In this document: positions 36,812 through 48,358 of the stretch, piece after piece
Layout: each line of letters starts with the position of its first letter
Numbering within the stretch: the first letter of the stretch is position 1
Origin: Acetobacteraceae bacterium
GTDB taxonomy: Bacteria > Pseudomonadota > Alphaproteobacteria > Acetobacterales > Acetobacteraceae
Assembly: GCA_030041375.1 (NCBI GenBank)
Contig: JASHOA010000014.1
Coordinates: forward strand, 62,001-126,000
Direction: 5' to 3'
DNA: 64,000 nt
Position numbers and translations under genes: made by a program
The notes under the pieces: model-generated
Told to the model about the DNA's origin: nothing
Seen by the model: only the letters and a program-made list of their open reading frames with translations
Databases searched by the model: none

Positions 36812-38623
36812 TCACGCGAAAATCGTCGCCCCTTCGTCGGCGCCGTTCACCGCGCGGCGGAACGGCGCGAACAGCTCTCGCCCAAGCCCGGCCTCGTTGG
36901 CGGAAAGATCGATATCCGGAAGCGCGCGGGAGAGGAACGTTTCGCTATCGACCAGCACCTCGAGCCGGCCGGTGCGGCAATCGAGGCGAATGGGGTCGCC
37001 ATCCCTGACCCGCGCGAGCGGGCCACCGGCCGCGCATTCAGGGCTGACATGGATGGCGGCGGGCACCTTGCCCGAGGCGCCGGACATCCGCCCGTCGGTC
37101 ACCACCGCGACGTGGAAGCCGCGATCCTGCAGCACGCCGAGAGCCGGTGTGAGCTTGTGCAGTTCCGGCATGCCGTTCGCCTTCGGCCCCTGGTACTGGA
37201 TGACGGCGACGAAATCCCGCGCCAGCCGGCCCGCCCTGAAAGCTTCGAGAAAGCCCTCCTGGTCGTGGAAAATGCGCGCCGGCGCCTCGACAAGCTGATT
37301 CTCCGGCTTGATGGCGGAGGTTTTGATCACCGCCTGCCCGAGATTGCCATTGAGGATGCGAAGCCCGCCGTCCGGACTGAAGGGATGCTCGGTCGTGCGC
37401 AGCACGGTCTCGTCGGCACTCGCGGAAGAGATCGGTTGCCAGGCAAGAATGTCGCCGTCGAGGACCGGGCGCGTGCGGTAGGCCGCCAGGCCCTCGCCCC
37501 AGACGGTCCGTGCATCCTCATGCAGCAGGCCGCGGTCGAGCAGATTGGCAATCAGGAGCGGCATGCCGCCGGCGCGCTGGAACTGGTTCACGTCTGCCGG
37601 GCCGTTCGGATAGATGCGCGCCAGCAATGGCACGTGCTCCGAGAGATCGTTGAGATCTTCCCAGGTGATTCTGAGCCCCGCGGCGGCGGCGATGGCGGTC
37701 AGGTGAATCGTGTGGTTGGTCGATCCCCCGGTGGCCAGCAATCCCACCATGCCGTTGACCAGCGCGCGCTCGTCCATCAGCCGCCCGATGGGGGAGAATT
37801 CGTTGCCGAGCGCGGTGATGGCCAGCACGCGGCGGGCCGCGGCGATGGTCAGTGCGTCCCTGAGCTTCGTGTTCGGATTGACGAAAGAGGCCCCGGGCAG
37901 ATGCAGGCCCATGATCTCCATCAGCATCTGGTTCGAGTTCGCAGTCCCGTAGAAAGTGCAGGTGCCGGGCGCATGATAGGATTGCATCTCAGCTTCGAGG
38001 AGTTCACCGCGGCCGACCTTCCCCTCCGCATGAAGCTGGCGGATGCGCGCCTTTTCGGAATTCGAAAGTCCGGACGGCATCGGGCCCGCAGGCACGAAAA
38101 TCATCGGCAGATGGCCGAACCGGAGCCCCGCGATGAGCAGGCCGGGGACGATCTTGTCGCATACCCCGAGCATCAGCGCGCCGTCGAACACATCGTGCGA
38201 GAGGGCAACCGCGGCTGCGAGCGCGATCACGTCGCGGCTGAACAGGGAAAGCTCCATGCCGCTGCGGCCCTGGGTGACGCCGTCGCACATCGCCGGAACG
38301 CCGCCCGCGAACTGGGCAACCCCGCCCGCCGCGCGTACCGCCTCCTTGATGAGGGCGGGAAACCGCTCGAGTGGCTGGTGCGCCGAAAGCATGTCGTTGT
38401 AGGCCGAGACGATCGCGATATTGGGCTTGTCCGTGGCCTTGAGGTCCGCCTTGTCGGCGGCGCCACAGGCGGCGAAAGCATGCGCGAGATTGCCGCAGCC
38501 GACCCCACCGCGTTGCACGCCCTGAGAGATCGCGGCCTCGAGGCGGGCGAGATAGGCCGCGCGCGAGCCGCTGCTCCGCTCCCGGATGCGGCGCGTGACG
38601 GCGGCAATCGGTGCAACGGGCAT
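36812..38623 (-). CDS. edd: 6-phosphogluconate dehydratase
   Basis: Encodes 603 residues, full length for Edd. It dehydrates 6-phosphogluconate to 2-keto-3-deoxy-6-phosphogluconate, the committing step of the Entner-Doudoroff pathway. Iron-sulfur ligand candidates of the IlvD/Edd family are Cys113 (AMCDGVTQG), Cys155 ([10 protein letters not shown]) and Cys222 ([14 protein letters not shown]). Other hallmarks are [34 protein letters not shown] and [21 protein letters not shown]. It starts 12 bp after the zwf stop, so the two form an operon. The aldolase gene eda is not in the window. Confidence 0.97.
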   Translation of the reverse strand: MPVAPIAAVTRRIRERSSGSRAAYLARLEAAISQGVQRGGVGCGNLAHAFAACGAADKADLKATDKPNIAIVSAYNDMLSAHQPLERFPALIKEAVRAAGGVAQFAGGVPAMCDGVTQGRSGMELSLFSRDVIALAAAVALSHDVFDGALMLGVCDKIVPGLLIAGLRFGHLPMIFVPAGPMPSGLSNSEKARIRQLHAEGKVGRGELLEAEMQSYHAPGTCTFYGTANSNQMLMEIMGLHLPGASFVNPNTKLRDALTIAAARRVLAITALGNEFSPIGRLMDERALVNGMVGLLATGGSTNHTIHLTAIAAAAGLRITWEDLNDLSEHVPLLARIYPNGPADVNQFQRAGGMPLLIANLLDRGLLHEDARTVWGEGLAAYRTRPVLDGDILAWQPISSASADETVLRTTEHPFSPDGGLRILNGNLGQAVIKTSAIKPENQLVEAPARIFHDQEGFLEAFRAGRLARDFVAVIQYQGPKANGMPELHKLTPALGVLQDRGFHVAVVTDGRMSGASGKVPAAIHVSPECAAGGPLARVRDGDPIRLDCRTGRLEVLVDSETFLSRALPDIDLSANEAGLGRELFAPFRRAVNGADEGATIFA

Positions 38624-38635
38624 GGGCCGACTCCT

Positions 38636-40132
<1,497 letters not shown>

Positions 40133-41083
40133 CGAAGATGTTCCTCTGCGCCCGGCCGCCACGAACCAGCTTCCTGCCTGGAGCGGACCGGCGCGCTCCT
40201 GGATCGCTTAGCGAATTGAGTCAAGCGCGATCTGCCCGGTCAGACAAAGGAGAGCGATTAAGTCAAGCCGAAAACGCTTTCGCGCACCCGGCCACTGGCC
40301 CACATTCTACCCATGGGTCGGCCGCAGCTACCAAAGCACGACACGGGTCTTATTGCGACCGGCAGCCGACTTTGGCGGTATGTGAGAAATAACCACGCTG
40401 GATGTGCTGATCCTGAAAGGCTGTCTCGGATCGAATGGCAAACGAAGGTAAGTCCCTGATTTGACACCGACAATCATCCTCGCGCCGGAGAACGGTCGGG
40501 CCGAAACCGGCGTTCGGGGCCAACTCCTGTTCGTTACGACTTGATTTCGAGACCGCCTCTAAGAGCGAGCAACCGATACGAATGATTCACGACGAACCGA
40601 ACGAGGCTCACACGCGTGCTATCGGTATCACTCATCCGCCGATGGCATGTCATACCACAAGGAGATTGCACGCGTCAGAGAATTCTTGGCCCCCGCCCTG
40701 AGTACATCTTTCGACCGGGGCCAGCACGGCTCATTGCCGGGTCACAGCCTGACCCTTGCCACCTCGTCCTGGGTCACGGGCCCGGTGGAAAGAGCCGTGC
40801 CCTTGTGTCCGGGCGCAGTACGAAACAGCGAGCCCTTGCGACCCTCGGCGTGCCGGCGGCCCCGATGCAGGCGCGGAGCGCCTCGGCAAGCCCATGGTGT
40901 CATGGATGTCAGGTGGCGCTTGCCGCCTGTCCCGTGCCGCCTGAGTTGCCAGCCTGCCTGCTGCGGCCGGAAATCCTCCTCCTTCATCCTCAGCGCCGAC
41001 GTGACCCGCGCGAATGAACGGGCGACGGCGGCGATCAGCGGCGGCGCCAACGGCGGGACAGGCCCCTGCCGCATGCCTCGCGG
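40133..41083. other. Long intergenic region between zwf and csoR
   Basis: This 951-bp stretch is the largest gap in the window. The zwf-proximal part carries two near-identical 15/16-bp boxes (40211-40226 and 40254-40268). The rest has only short, composition-driven open frames without ribosome-binding sites, and base composition between 40380 and 40660 is less GC-rich than the surroundings. No transposase remnant or RNA gene is recognised. It may be a decayed gene. Confidence 0.5.
40211..40268 (-). promoter_or_regulatory. Paired direct-repeat boxes upstream of zwf
   Basis: GCGAATTGAGTCAAGC (40211-40226) recurs as GCGATTAAGTCAAGC (40254-40268), 43 bp apart and about 80-135 bp upstream of the zwf ATG. 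On the zwf strand both contain TTGACT, which resembles a -35 element. No matching -10 element is clear at standard distance. A tandem activator or repressor site is possible. The pattern is seen directly, the role is inferred. Confidence 0.35.
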
Positions 41084-41359
41084 CTATCGCGTCATCCGCG
41101 CGATCGACTGCACCAGCTCGTCCACTTTGTGACGCTGCTCGGCTGCATCGCCGGAAGCGAAGGCTTCCGCAACGCAGTGACCGACATGATCGCGCAGGAC
41201 CTCCTCTTCGGCGGTGTGCAGGGCCGCCCGCACCGCCGCGATCTGCGTAAGAAGATCAATGCAGTAGCGATCCCCCTCGACCATGCGCAGCAGGCCGCCG
41301 ACCTGCCCTTGAATCCGTTTCAGCCGGGCTGTCACCGCCCGCTTGGTTTCAGTCCGCAT
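41084..41359 (-). CDS. csoR: CsoR-type copper-sensing repressor
   Basis: Encodes 91 residues from ATG 41359. All-helical DUF156 protein: RTETKRAVTARLKRIQGQVGGLLRMVEGDRYCIDLLTQIAAV. The ligands C, H and C fall at the exact CsoR spacing (Cys in RYC, then His 25 residues later in RDHVGHC and Cys 4 residues after that, equivalent to C36-H61-C65 of M. tuberculosis CsoR), which favours Cu(I) over formaldehyde (FrmR) or nickel (RcnR) sensing. The gene is divergent from a copper-exporting ATPase gene with a promoter/operator in the 79-bp gap, so it probably represses that gene until copper rises. Confidence 0.94.
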   Translation of the reverse strand: MRTETKRAVTARLKRIQGQVGGLLRMVEGDRYCIDLLTQIAAVRAALHTAEEEVLRDHVGHCVAEAFASGDAAEQRHKVDELVQSIARMTR

Positions 41360-41371
41360 GCGCCGCAGCCC

Positions 41372-41399
41372 TTGATACCATACCGGTGATAGGTATATT
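41372..41399 (+). promoter_or_regulatory. Copper-ATPase promoter with embedded CsoR-type operator
   Basis: A well-matched sigma-70 promoter is visible: TTGATA (41372-41377), 16-bp spacer, TATATT (41394-41399), 39 bp before the ATPase ATG. The spacer holds an inverted repeat ATACC-N12-GGTAT (41375-41396), similar to TACC...GGTA operators of CsoR proteins. The dyad also sits 16 bp upstream of the csoR ATG, so CsoR could control both directions. Confidence 0.7.
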
Positions 41400-41438
41400 C
41401 TGACCGCCCGCCGCACGCAACAGGAAAAGGCCAGCCGC

Positions 41439-43814
41439 ATGGACGAATGCCCGGAGAGGCCGCACCACCACACCGCCGCCGCCGGCGCGGTGGACCCGGT
41501 GTGCGGCATGACGGTCGAGCCGGCGCGCGCCCGGCATCGCTTCGAGCACGCCGGCCAGACCTTCATCTTCTGCTCCCATCGCTGTCAGGAAAAATTCGCA
41601 GCCGAGCCGGCGCGCTATCTGCCCGACGCACATCGCGCGCCCGCAGCACCTGCCGCGCCGGGCGCGATCTACACCTGCCCGATGCACCCCGAGATCCGCC
41701 AGGACCACCCCGGCTCCTGTCCGATCTGCGGAATGGCACTCGAACCGCTCGCCCCTGCAACCGGCGGGGCCGAGAACACGGAACTGAAGGACATGCGCCG
41801 CCGCCTCGTCCTTTCGGCCGCACTCGCCGTGCCGGTTATCGTGCTCTCCATGCTGGCCGACATCCCGGCAATCGGCCCGGCCTTCGCGCGCCTGGTGCCG
41901 CACGCAGTCTCGAATGCGATCCAGCTTGCCCTGACGACGCCGATCGTTCTGTGGGCGGGCTCGTTCTTCTTTACCCGCGGCTGGCGCTCGCTCGTCAATC
42001 GCAGCCTCAACATGTTCTCGCTGATCGCGCTCGGCGTCGGCACCGCCTACCTCTACAGCATCGTGGCGACGCTCCTGCCGGGCATTTTCCCGGCGGGATT
42101 TCGTGCCGCCGGCGGCATGGTGGATACCTATTTCGAGCCCGCCGCCGTCATCACGGTGCTGGTGATCGTGGGCCAGGTGCTGGAACTTCGCGCGCGCGAG
42201 CAAACCGGCGGGGCGATCCGTGCGCTGCTCGATCTCGCACCGCGCATCGCCCGCCGCCTGCGGGAAGGGGGCGCGGACGAAGAAATCCCGCTCAGGGATG
42301 TCGCCGTCGGTGATCTCCTCCGCATCCGGCCGGGCGATGCCGTGCCGGTGGACGGCGTCGTGCTGGAAGGGCGAAGCAGCATCGACGAGTCGATGGTAAC
42401 CGGCGAATCGATGCCGGTTGCCAAAGGGTCGGGAGACAAGCTCATCGGCGGCACCGTGAACGGCACCGGCGCGCTGGTGATGCGGGCGGAGAAGGTCGGC
42501 GCCGAGACCTTGCTCGCGCGCATCGTCGCCATGGTCGCCGAGGCGCAACGCTCGCGCGCGCCGATTCAGCGACTGGCCGACCTCGTCGCCGGCTGGTTCG
42601 TTCCCGCGGTCATTGCGGTCGCGATCGTTGCGTTCGTGGGCTGGGCGATCTGGGGCCCGCCACCCACCCTCGCCTATGGACTCCTGGCCGCGATCTCGGT
42701 CCTGATCATGGCCTGCCCGTGCGCGCTTGGCCTGGCAACGCCGATGTCGATCCAGGTCGGAATCGGCAAGGGTGCCACCGTCGGCGTCCTGATCAGGTCC
42801 GCCGAGGCGATAGAGCGGCTGGAGAAAGTCGATCTGCTCGTCCTCGACAAGACCGGCACGTTGACCGAGGGAAAGCCCGAAGTGACCCGCATCGTGCCGG
42901 CGCCTGGGTTCGCCGAGCCGGAGCTGTTGCGGCTTGCCGCAGGCCTCGAGCGGGCCAGCGAGCACCCGCTTGCAGCGGCGATCGTGCGCGCCGCGCGCGC
43001 GCGCAACATCGCCTTGCCGGAACCTGCCGAATTCGAATCCCTGACCGGCCAGGGCGTGCGCGGCCGCATCGGCGGGCATCGCGTCGCACTCGGCAATGCG
43101 CGCCTCATGCAAGCCGAAGCGGCAACCGGCGATCTCACCGCCGTGGCAGACGAAATTCGTGCTGGTGGCGCAACGGCTCTGTTCATCGCCGTGGATGGGA
43201 CAGAGGCCGGCATGCTGGCGATCGCCGACCCGATCAAAGCCGGTGCCCCGGCAGCGCTCGACGAACTCAGGGCGGAGGGCGTCGACGTCATGATGCTGAC
43301 AGGAGACAACCGCCGCACCGCGCAATCCGTAGCCTACCGGCTCCGCATCACCGGTTTCGAGGCCGACGTGCTGCCGGATCGGAAGCACGAAGTTGTCCGG
43401 CGGCTGCGAGCCGGGGGCCGCGTGGTGGCCATGGCCGGTGACGGGATCAACGATGCGCCGGCCCTGGCCGCAGCCGACGTCGGGATTGCGATGGGCACCG
43501 GCACCGACGTTGCCATGCAAAATGCCGGGGTGACCCTGGTGAAGGGCGATCTCTCCGGCATCGCGCGCGCCCGCCGCCTGAGCCGTGCGACGATGCGCAA
43601 CATCCGTCAGAACCTGTTCTTTGCGTTCATCTACAATGCGGTCGGCGTGCCGCTCGCAGCCGGTGTTCTCACCCCGGCCTTCGGAATCCGGTTGAGTCCG
43701 GTGCTGGCCGCCGCTGCCATGTCGCTGAGTTCGGTTTCCGTGGTGGCCAATGCCCTCAGGCTGCGGCGGCTGAGCCTGGATGCCCCGCCCTCCATCTCCG
43801 CAACGGTGGGCTAA
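41439..43814 (+). CDS. copA: Copper-translocating P1B-type ATPase with YHS and heavy-metal-binding domains
   Basis: Encodes 791 residues. In place of the usual HMA ferredoxin-like domain it begins with a His stretch, a YHS domain ([29 protein letters not shown], residues 19-63) and a short heavy-metal-binding domain ([27 protein letters not shown], about 78-104). The P1B core follows: TGES actuator motif (MVTGESMPV), CPC metal site (Cys426/Cys428), phosphorylated Asp470 in DKTGTLT, SEHPLA, and [12 protein letters not shown]. The CPC motif and divergent csoR indicate Cu(I) export to the periplasm. Its stop overlaps the convergent permease gene by 4 bp. Confidence 0.95.
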   Translation: MDECPERPHHHTAAAGAVDPVCGMTVEPARARHRFEHAGQTFIFCSHRCQEKFAAEPARYLPDAHRAPAAPAAPGAIYTCPMHPEIRQDHPGSCPICGMALEPLAPATGGAENTELKDMRRRLVLSAALAVPVIVLSMLADIPAIGPAFARLVPHAVSNAIQLALTTPIVLWAGSFFFTRGWRSLVNRSLNMFSLIALGVGTAYLYSIVATLLPGIFPAGFRAAGGMVDTYFEPAAVITVLVIVGQVLELRAREQTGGAIRALLDLAPRIARRLREGGADEEIPLRDVAVGDLLRIRPGDAVPVDGVVLEGRSSIDESMVTGESMPVAKGSGDKLIGGTVNGTGALVMRAEKVGAETLLARIVAMVAEAQRSRAPIQRLADLVAGWFVPAVIAVAIVAFVGWAIWGPPPTLAYGLLAAISVLIMACPCALGLATPMSIQVGIGKGATVGVLIRSAEAIERLEKVDLLVLDKTGTLTEGKPEVTRIVPAPGFAEPELLRLAAGLERASEHPLAAAIVRAARARNIALPEPAEFESLTGQGVRGRIGGHRVALGNARLMQAEAATGDLTAVADEIRAGGATALFIAVDGTEAGMLAIADPIKAGAPAALDELRAEGVDVMMLTGDNRRTAQSVAYRLRITGFEADVLPDRKHEVVRRLRAGGRVVAMAGDGINDAPALAAADVGIAMGTGTDVAMQNAGVTLVKGDLSGIARARRLSRATMRNIRQNLFFAFIYNAVGVPLAAGVLTPAFGIRLSPVLAAAAMSLSSVSVVANALRLRRLSLDAPPSISATVG

Positions 43815-44776
43815 CTTCTCTGGCGCGCCCTGAAGCGCACCAGATTTTGCGCCATCACCGACGTGATCAGGATCACGCCGATGACGCCGGCCTGGTAAAT
43901 CGGATTGAAGTTGTTGTAGCTCAGCCCGTAATCGACGACGGCGATCACCATCGTGGCGAGTACCGAGCCGACCACCGAACCATCGCCTCCGAAGATATCC
44001 GCCCCGCCCAGAACGACGATCGCAATGCTGAGCAGATTCCCGGTCTCCGATGCGTCCGGCCGCGCCGTGCCGAGACGCGCCGCTGAAACCACGCCGGCGA
44101 GCGCCGCGAGCACGCCGGCAATGACGAAAGTCAGGCAGCGGATCCGGTTCACTCCTATTCCGGCAAGCCGTGCCGCAAGATCGTTGGTGCCGGTCAAATA
44201 GAGCCCACGCCCGAAGGCGGTGAAAAGCTGCAGATAGGCACAGGCAAGAAAGACCGGCAGGTAGATCAGCAGCACCTGGAACGGAAGTCCGATGACGCTC
44301 CCCTGGCCGATGGCAAGGAAGGAAGGCGGGCTGGCGGTGAGATCGATGTTGATCCCGCCCGTGAACACGAGAGCAAGCCCGTAGAATGCGAACATCGTCG
44401 CCAGCGTGACGATGATGGAAGGAATTCTCAGCACCGCATAGGCAAGGCCGTTTGCAAGCCCCATCACGGCGCCCGCGCAAAGCGCGGCCAAGACCCCGAG
44501 TTCCCACGGCAGGCGGTCCTTGAGGACGAGGCCGAGAAGAACCTGGGACAGTGCGGCAATGGCGCCCACCGAAAGATCGACCCCACCATCGCCGCCGCAG
44601 ATGACGAAGGTCTGGCCAAGCGCGAGAATGCCGACCTCGACCGCGAAAACCGCCATCGAGGTGAGATTGCCGGCAGCCAGGATTTGCAGGTCGATGAGAG
44701 CATAACCGCCCAGCGCCACGCCGAGGAAGACGATCAGCAGCAGCAGACGAGAGCGATCGATGCCGATGCCGCCCAT
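43811..44776 (-). CDS. Sugar ABC importer permease 2 (RhaQ/LsrD-like)
   Basis: Encodes 321 residues with about nine hydrophobic spans. The CUT2 hallmark appears as [22 protein letters not shown], and the coupling loop is [16 protein letters not shown]. The late Gly-rich motif is [25 protein letters not shown]. It starts 3 bp after the stop of permease 1, so the two are translated together. Last gene of a minus-strand importer unit, whose paired permeases and two-domain ATPase match the rhaSTPQ or lsr layout. Confidence 0.92.
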   Translation of the reverse strand: MGGIGIDRSRLLLLIVFLGVALGGYALIDLQILAAGNLTSMAVFAVEVGILALGQTFVICGGDGGVDLSVGAIAALSQVLLGLVLKDRLPWELGVLAALCAGAVMGLANGLAYAVLRIPSIIVTLATMFAFYGLALVFTGGINIDLTASPPSFLAIGQGSVIGLPFQVLLIYLPVFLACAYLQLFTAFGRGLYLTGTNDLAARLAGIGVNRIRCLTFVIAGVLAALAGVVSAARLGTARPDASETGNLLSIAIVVLGGADIFGGDGSVVGSVLATMVIAVVDYGLSYNNFNPIYQAGVIGVILITSVMAQNLVRFRARQRS

Positions 44777-44779
44777 CGT

Positions 44780-45790
44780 TCACGCAGCCTCGGCAGGCCG
44801 GTGCCAGGCATGGCTCAGCCCCACCGAAACGAGAATGATGAGGCCAAGCAGCACGCCGCTCCAGAACGGCTGGATGTGCAGCAGCACGACACCGTCCTGC
44901 ACCAGTTGCACGATCAGTGTCCCGAAGAGCGTACCCAGGATCGTTCCCCTTCCGCCCGAAAGCTCGGTGCCGCCAAGCACCACCGCGGCGATGACGGTGA
45001 GCACGAATCCGGAACCCGTGGAGGTCTGGACAAGCGGGCTTTCGCCGAGGTTGAGCAGGGCAGCAAGGCCCGTAAAAATCCCGATCAGGACATAGGAGGC
45101 TCGCTTGATCCGCAGTACGTCGAGCCCGGCCAGCCGCGCCGCCTCTTCATTGTTGCCGAGCGCGTAGATATGGCGGCCGGCGCGAAAGAAGCGCAGGAAG
45201 ATGGCGAAGCCTGCCATGACCGCGAGCGCGAGCAGGGTCGCCACGGGCAGCGGCCCGAGCCTGGTGGTGACGAAGATCTTGGTGAGGACCGGCGGAATGT
45301 CGGTCAGCCACGCACTGCCGAGCACGATGAACACCAGCATGCGGTAGATGGAAAGCGTGCCGAGCGTGGCAACGATCGGCGGTACCGCGCCTTCGATGAT
45401 GATGATCGCGTTGACGAGACCGAACAAGGCACCGAGCAGGAGGAAGGCTGGCACAGCGACGGCGAGACCCCAACCCGCTGCCAGGAGCTTGCCCCCAAGT
45501 GCTGCGATCAGCCCTAGCATCGAGCCGGTGGAGACATCGATGCCGCCCGTCAGGATGACGATGGTCATCCCGGTGGCCGGGATGGCGGTGATCGCGAAGT
45601 CGACCAGGAAGCTCGTCACGTTGGCGCGGTACCAGAGCGCGCCATGCGAGCCGAGATCGATCGCGACACCGAGGACGAGCAAAGTGACGAGCAGCACGCC
45701 CTCGCGGCTGGCGATGAAGCGTCCGAGGGCTGCCTGGCCGGGAATGGGCTTCGACGCCTGCCGGGTCCGTCCCCTGGCCCCGGACATCAT
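44780..45790 (-). CDS. Sugar ABC importer permease 1 (RhaP/LsrC-like)
   Basis: Encodes 336 residues from ATG 45790, whose ATGA overlaps the stop of the ATPase gene. The CUT2 motif ILTGGIDVSTGSMLGLIAALGG is present, as is the coupling loop GNNEEAARLAGLDVLRIKRASY. The late motif is VVLGGTELSGGRGTILGTLFGTLIVQ. It is strongly hydrophobic with a basic N-terminal tail (ARGRTRQASKPIPGQ). It would pair with the next gene product to form a heterodimeric channel. Confidence 0.92.
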   Translation of the reverse strand: MMSGARGRTRQASKPIPGQAALGRFIASREGVLLVTLLVLGVAIDLGSHGALWYRANVTSFLVDFAITAIPATGMTIVILTGGIDVSTGSMLGLIAALGGKLLAAGWGLAVAVPAFLLLGALFGLVNAIIIIEGAVPPIVATLGTLSIYRMLVFIVLGSAWLTDIPPVLTKIFVTTRLGPLPVATLLALAVMAGFAIFLRFFRAGRHIYALGNNEEAARLAGLDVLRIKRASYVLIGIFTGLAALLNLGESPLVQTSTGSGFVLTVIAAVVLGGTELSGGRGTILGTLFGTLIVQLVQDGVVLLHIQPFWSGVLLGLIILVSVGLSHAWHRPAEAA

Positions 45791-47307
45791 GCCGGCACGC
45801 GCGGCGCTTCCGCGGCGCCAACGGCGGCCGCAACGATTCCCTCGGCCCCCAGCTCCCGCGGCCACCCTTCGGCCACCACGCGGCCTTCCCGCATCACGAT
45901 CACCCGGTCGCTGACCGCGAGAACCTCGGGCAGATCGGAGGAGATGACGACCACCGCCACCCCCGAGGCGGCGAGGTTGCGGATGAAGGCATGGATCTCG
46001 TCCTTCGTATGCACGTCGATTCCGCGCGTCGGCTCATCGAGGATGAGAACGCGAAACGGACGACTGGCCCAGCGGGCAAAGAGGCCCTTCTGCTGGTTGC
46101 CTCCCGAAAGGGTGCGAATCACGGTGAGCGGGTTCGGGGCTTTGATATTGTAACGCGACATCACCCGCCGGGCTTCGCCCATCAGTCCGCCGAAGTCGAG
46201 CCGCATGGGAGCACGGACGAAGCGGGAGAGCACATTGGCAGTGAGATTGCTCTCCAATGGCTTGTTGGCGAAAAGTCCCTGCAGCTTGCGATCCTCGGGC
46301 AGATAGCCAAGGCCGAGCCGGATCGCCTCTTTGGGACTGCGCGGCGCGATGATCCGCCCGTCGAGCCTGATCTCACCCCCCGTCGGACGCAGGAAGCCGA
46401 ACGCGGCAAGTGCCACCTCCGAACGCCCCGAGCCAACCAGGCCGTAAATTCCGGTCACCGCGCCCGCCGGGATACGCCAGCTCACGTCCGTGAAATAAGG
46501 CGGAGCAGAGAGACCGAGCACGGAAAACACCGGCTCCGCCTCGGCTGCGGAGGGCCGCGGCGAGGCAAGCGGCGCATGCCCCCTGGCCTTTCCTGCCATC
46601 AGCGTCACCAGTTGCTCTTCCGAGATCTCCCCGCGGCTGAACGTGCCGCTGACCGCCCCGTCGGTCAGCACCGTTACGTGGTCGGCGATCCGCGGCACTT
46701 CGGCCAGGCGATGGGTGATATAGATGATCGCGCGCCCCCCCGCGCGCAGGCGGGCGATGATCGCGAACAGCCGATCGGTCTCGGCGGCGGAAAGAATGGA
46801 GGTCGGCTCATCGAATATGATGATGCGCGCATTCCTGAGCAGCGCCTGGGCGATGAGCACGAGTTGCTGGTAGCCGATGCTGAGGGAAGACATCGGCCGC
46901 GCCAGCAAGTCGGTATCGAGATCGAGCTCGCGAAACCAGGGCAGCACCGTGGCGGCCATGGCAGCCCGCCGCACGGTTCCCGCCGGGCCGCAAATCTCCT
47001 GTCCCACGAACATGTTTTCGAGGACTGTGAGGTGCCGATAGACCAGCGGCTCCTGGTAGACCGCGGCGATCCCGAGCGCCTGGGCATGTTGCGGATTGCG
47101 GAAGACGCGGGCTGCGCCGTCGATGCGGATCGTCCCTGAATCAGGTGCGATCGCACCGGTCAGGATGCGAATGAGGGTCGATTTGCCGGCACCGTTTTCG
47201 CCGAGGAGCACGTGAGTCTCGCCCGCCTCGACGCCCAGATCGACCCCGGCAAGGGCCCGCACGCCGCCAAAATGCTTCGTGATGCCGGATAGTTCGACAA
47301 GGCTCAT
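45787..47307 (-). CDS. Sugar ABC importer ATPase, two nucleotide-binding domains (RbsA/RhaT-like)
   Basis: Encodes 506 residues from ATG 47307; a TTG directly before it is less likely. Domain 1 has GENGAGKSTLIRIL, an altered signature MSSLSIGYQQLVLIAQAL and IIFDEPTSILSAAE. Domain 2 has the degenerate Walker A GLVGSGRSEVALA usual for the second half of RbsA-type proteins, RTLSGGNQQKGLFARW and VLILDEPTRGIDVHTK. The arrangement matches CUT2 sugar importers. Its final bases overlap the permease 1 start. Confidence 0.93.
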   Translation of the reverse strand: MSLVELSGITKHFGGVRALAGVDLGVEAGETHVLLGENGAGKSTLIRILTGAIAPDSGTIRIDGAARVFRNPQHAQALGIAAVYQEPLVYRHLTVLENMFVGQEICGPAGTVRRAAMAATVLPWFRELDLDTDLLARPMSSLSIGYQQLVLIAQALLRNARIIIFDEPTSILSAAETDRLFAIIARLRAGGRAIIYITHRLAEVPRIADHVTVLTDGAVSGTFSRGEISEEQLVTLMAGKARGHAPLASPRPSAAEAEPVFSVLGLSAPPYFTDVSWRIPAGAVTGIYGLVGSGRSEVALAAFGFLRPTGGEIRLDGRIIAPRSPKEAIRLGLGYLPEDRKLQGLFANKPLESNLTANVLSRFVRAPMRLDFGGLMGEARRVMSRYNIKAPNPLTVIRTLSGGNQQKGLFARWASRPFRVLILDEPTRGIDVHTKDEIHAFIRNLAASGVAVVVISSDLPEVLAVSDRVIVMREGRVVAEGWPRELGAEGIVAAAVGAAEAPRVPA

Positions 47308-47365
47308 CAATCAAGCGGCCGCGCGGAACAGGCGGGGCGGACGCCAGTCCGCCCCGCGGTCAGCA

Positions 47366-48358
47366 TCAGAAATTCAGGCTCACATTGGCCTTGGTGACAA
47401 CCATCGGCGGGCCAAGAAGCAGCGTCTTCGAGTCCGGGAAATACTTGACGTTCCCCAGATTGGGTACCTTGTTGTCAGAGCTGAAGGGCTTCTTCTCCAG
47501 AATCTGCACCACGCCCCAGACCGTCAGATAGGCGAGATCAATCGGATTCCACAGCACGACGCTCTTGACAGTGCCACCATTCACATAGGGCCGAATGGTG
47601 TTGGGATCGGTGATTCCCGTTACCACGACCTTGCCGGAAAGGCCGGCGGTCAGCACCGCCTGCGCAGCGCCCGGCACGGCAGTCGAGTTCACTCCGACAA
47701 TCCCCTTCAGATGCGGATAAGCGGAAAGGAGCTGGCTCGTGACCGTCGTTGCCTTGCTGATGTCCTCCCCTGCGTACTGGATGGAGACCAGCTTGAGTCC
47801 GGGATACTCCGCGGCCATGTGGTCCTTCATGTAGCCGATCCAGGTGTTGAGATTGGTGGCCGTCGGGCCACCCGAGACAAACGCAACCTCTCCCGACTTG
47901 CCGACCTGCTCGGCGAGCTGGTCGATCACCGCGTAAGAGAGCTGTTTCGGATCGGTCTGTTGCACGCGAAGTGCCACGTCCGGCCCGTCGACCTGGGAAT
48001 CGCTTGAATAGAAGACGATTCCTGCCTTGGCCGCCTTGGCGGCAAGCGCCTCCAGCGCGGTCGGCGAGTTCGCCGCCACACCGACCGCATCGACGTGCTT
48101 GTTGATCAGGCTTTGCACGAATTCCGCCTGGCCTTCGACGGTGGCCGTGGTCGGACCTTGATAGATGATCGTGGCGCCGAAATCCTTGCCGCCCTTCTCG
48201 AGCCCTTCCTTCATGGCGTTGAAATAGGGAATGCCGATCAGCTTGGGTACGAAGGCGATCGTCCAGGACTTGGCCTCGGCAGACCCCGGTGCCAGAGCGG
48301 CAGCTCCGGACAGTGCGGCGAACGCCAGGGCATGACGGCGTGAAATGGGTGCGGACAT
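47366..48358 (-). CDS. Sugar-binding protein of the RhaS/LsrB family
   Basis: Encodes 330 residues with a strong AGGAGGAAGAG site before the ATG. The signal region is MSAPISRRHALAFAALSGAAALA (Arg pair). The mature sequence SWTIAFVPKLIGIPYFNAMKEGLEKGGKDFGATIIYQGP has the pattern shared by AI-2 binder LsrB and rhamnose binder RhaS. By-eye alignment with LsrB keeps a Lys in VPKLIG and an Asp in SSDS, but the LsrB pair Asp166-Gln167 (PTVTDQNQW) reads Asn-Leu here (PTATNLNTW). AI-2 is therefore an unlikely ligand, and a deoxysugar, pentose or polyol is more probable. First gene of the importer unit. Confidence 0.9.
   Translation of the reverse strand: MSAPISRRHALAFAALSGAAALAPGSAEAKSWTIAFVPKLIGIPYFNAMKEGLEKGGKDFGATIIYQGPTTATVEGQAEFVQSLINKHVDAVGVAANSPTALEALAAKAAKAGIVFYSSDSQVDGPDVALRVQQTDPKQLSYAVIDQLAEQVGKSGEVAFVSGGPTATNLNTWIGYMKDHMAAEYPGLKLVSIQYAGEDISKATTVTSQLLSAYPHLKGIVGVNSTAVPGAAQAVLTAGLSGKVVVTGITDPNTIRPYVNGGTVKSVVLWNPIDLAYLTVWGVVQILEKKPFSSDNKVPNLGNVKYFPDSKTLLLGPPMVVTKANVSLNF

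Noticed and set aside
35370-36815. 481-codon open frame opposite the low-complexity protein gene
   Set aside because: It is an antisense frame produced by Ser/Gly-rich codons; it lacks a ribosome-binding site and known features, while the sense frame has a signal sequence, SD and terminator.
40616-41074. Open frames in both directions between zwf and csoR
   Set aside because: No ribosome-binding site, signal, motif or family resemblance; composition is typical of chance frames in GC-rich DNA.
47366-48358. Assignment of the importer as an autoinducer-2 (Lsr) system
   Set aside because: Key LsrB contact residues are altered and no AI-2 kinase or processing genes are present.
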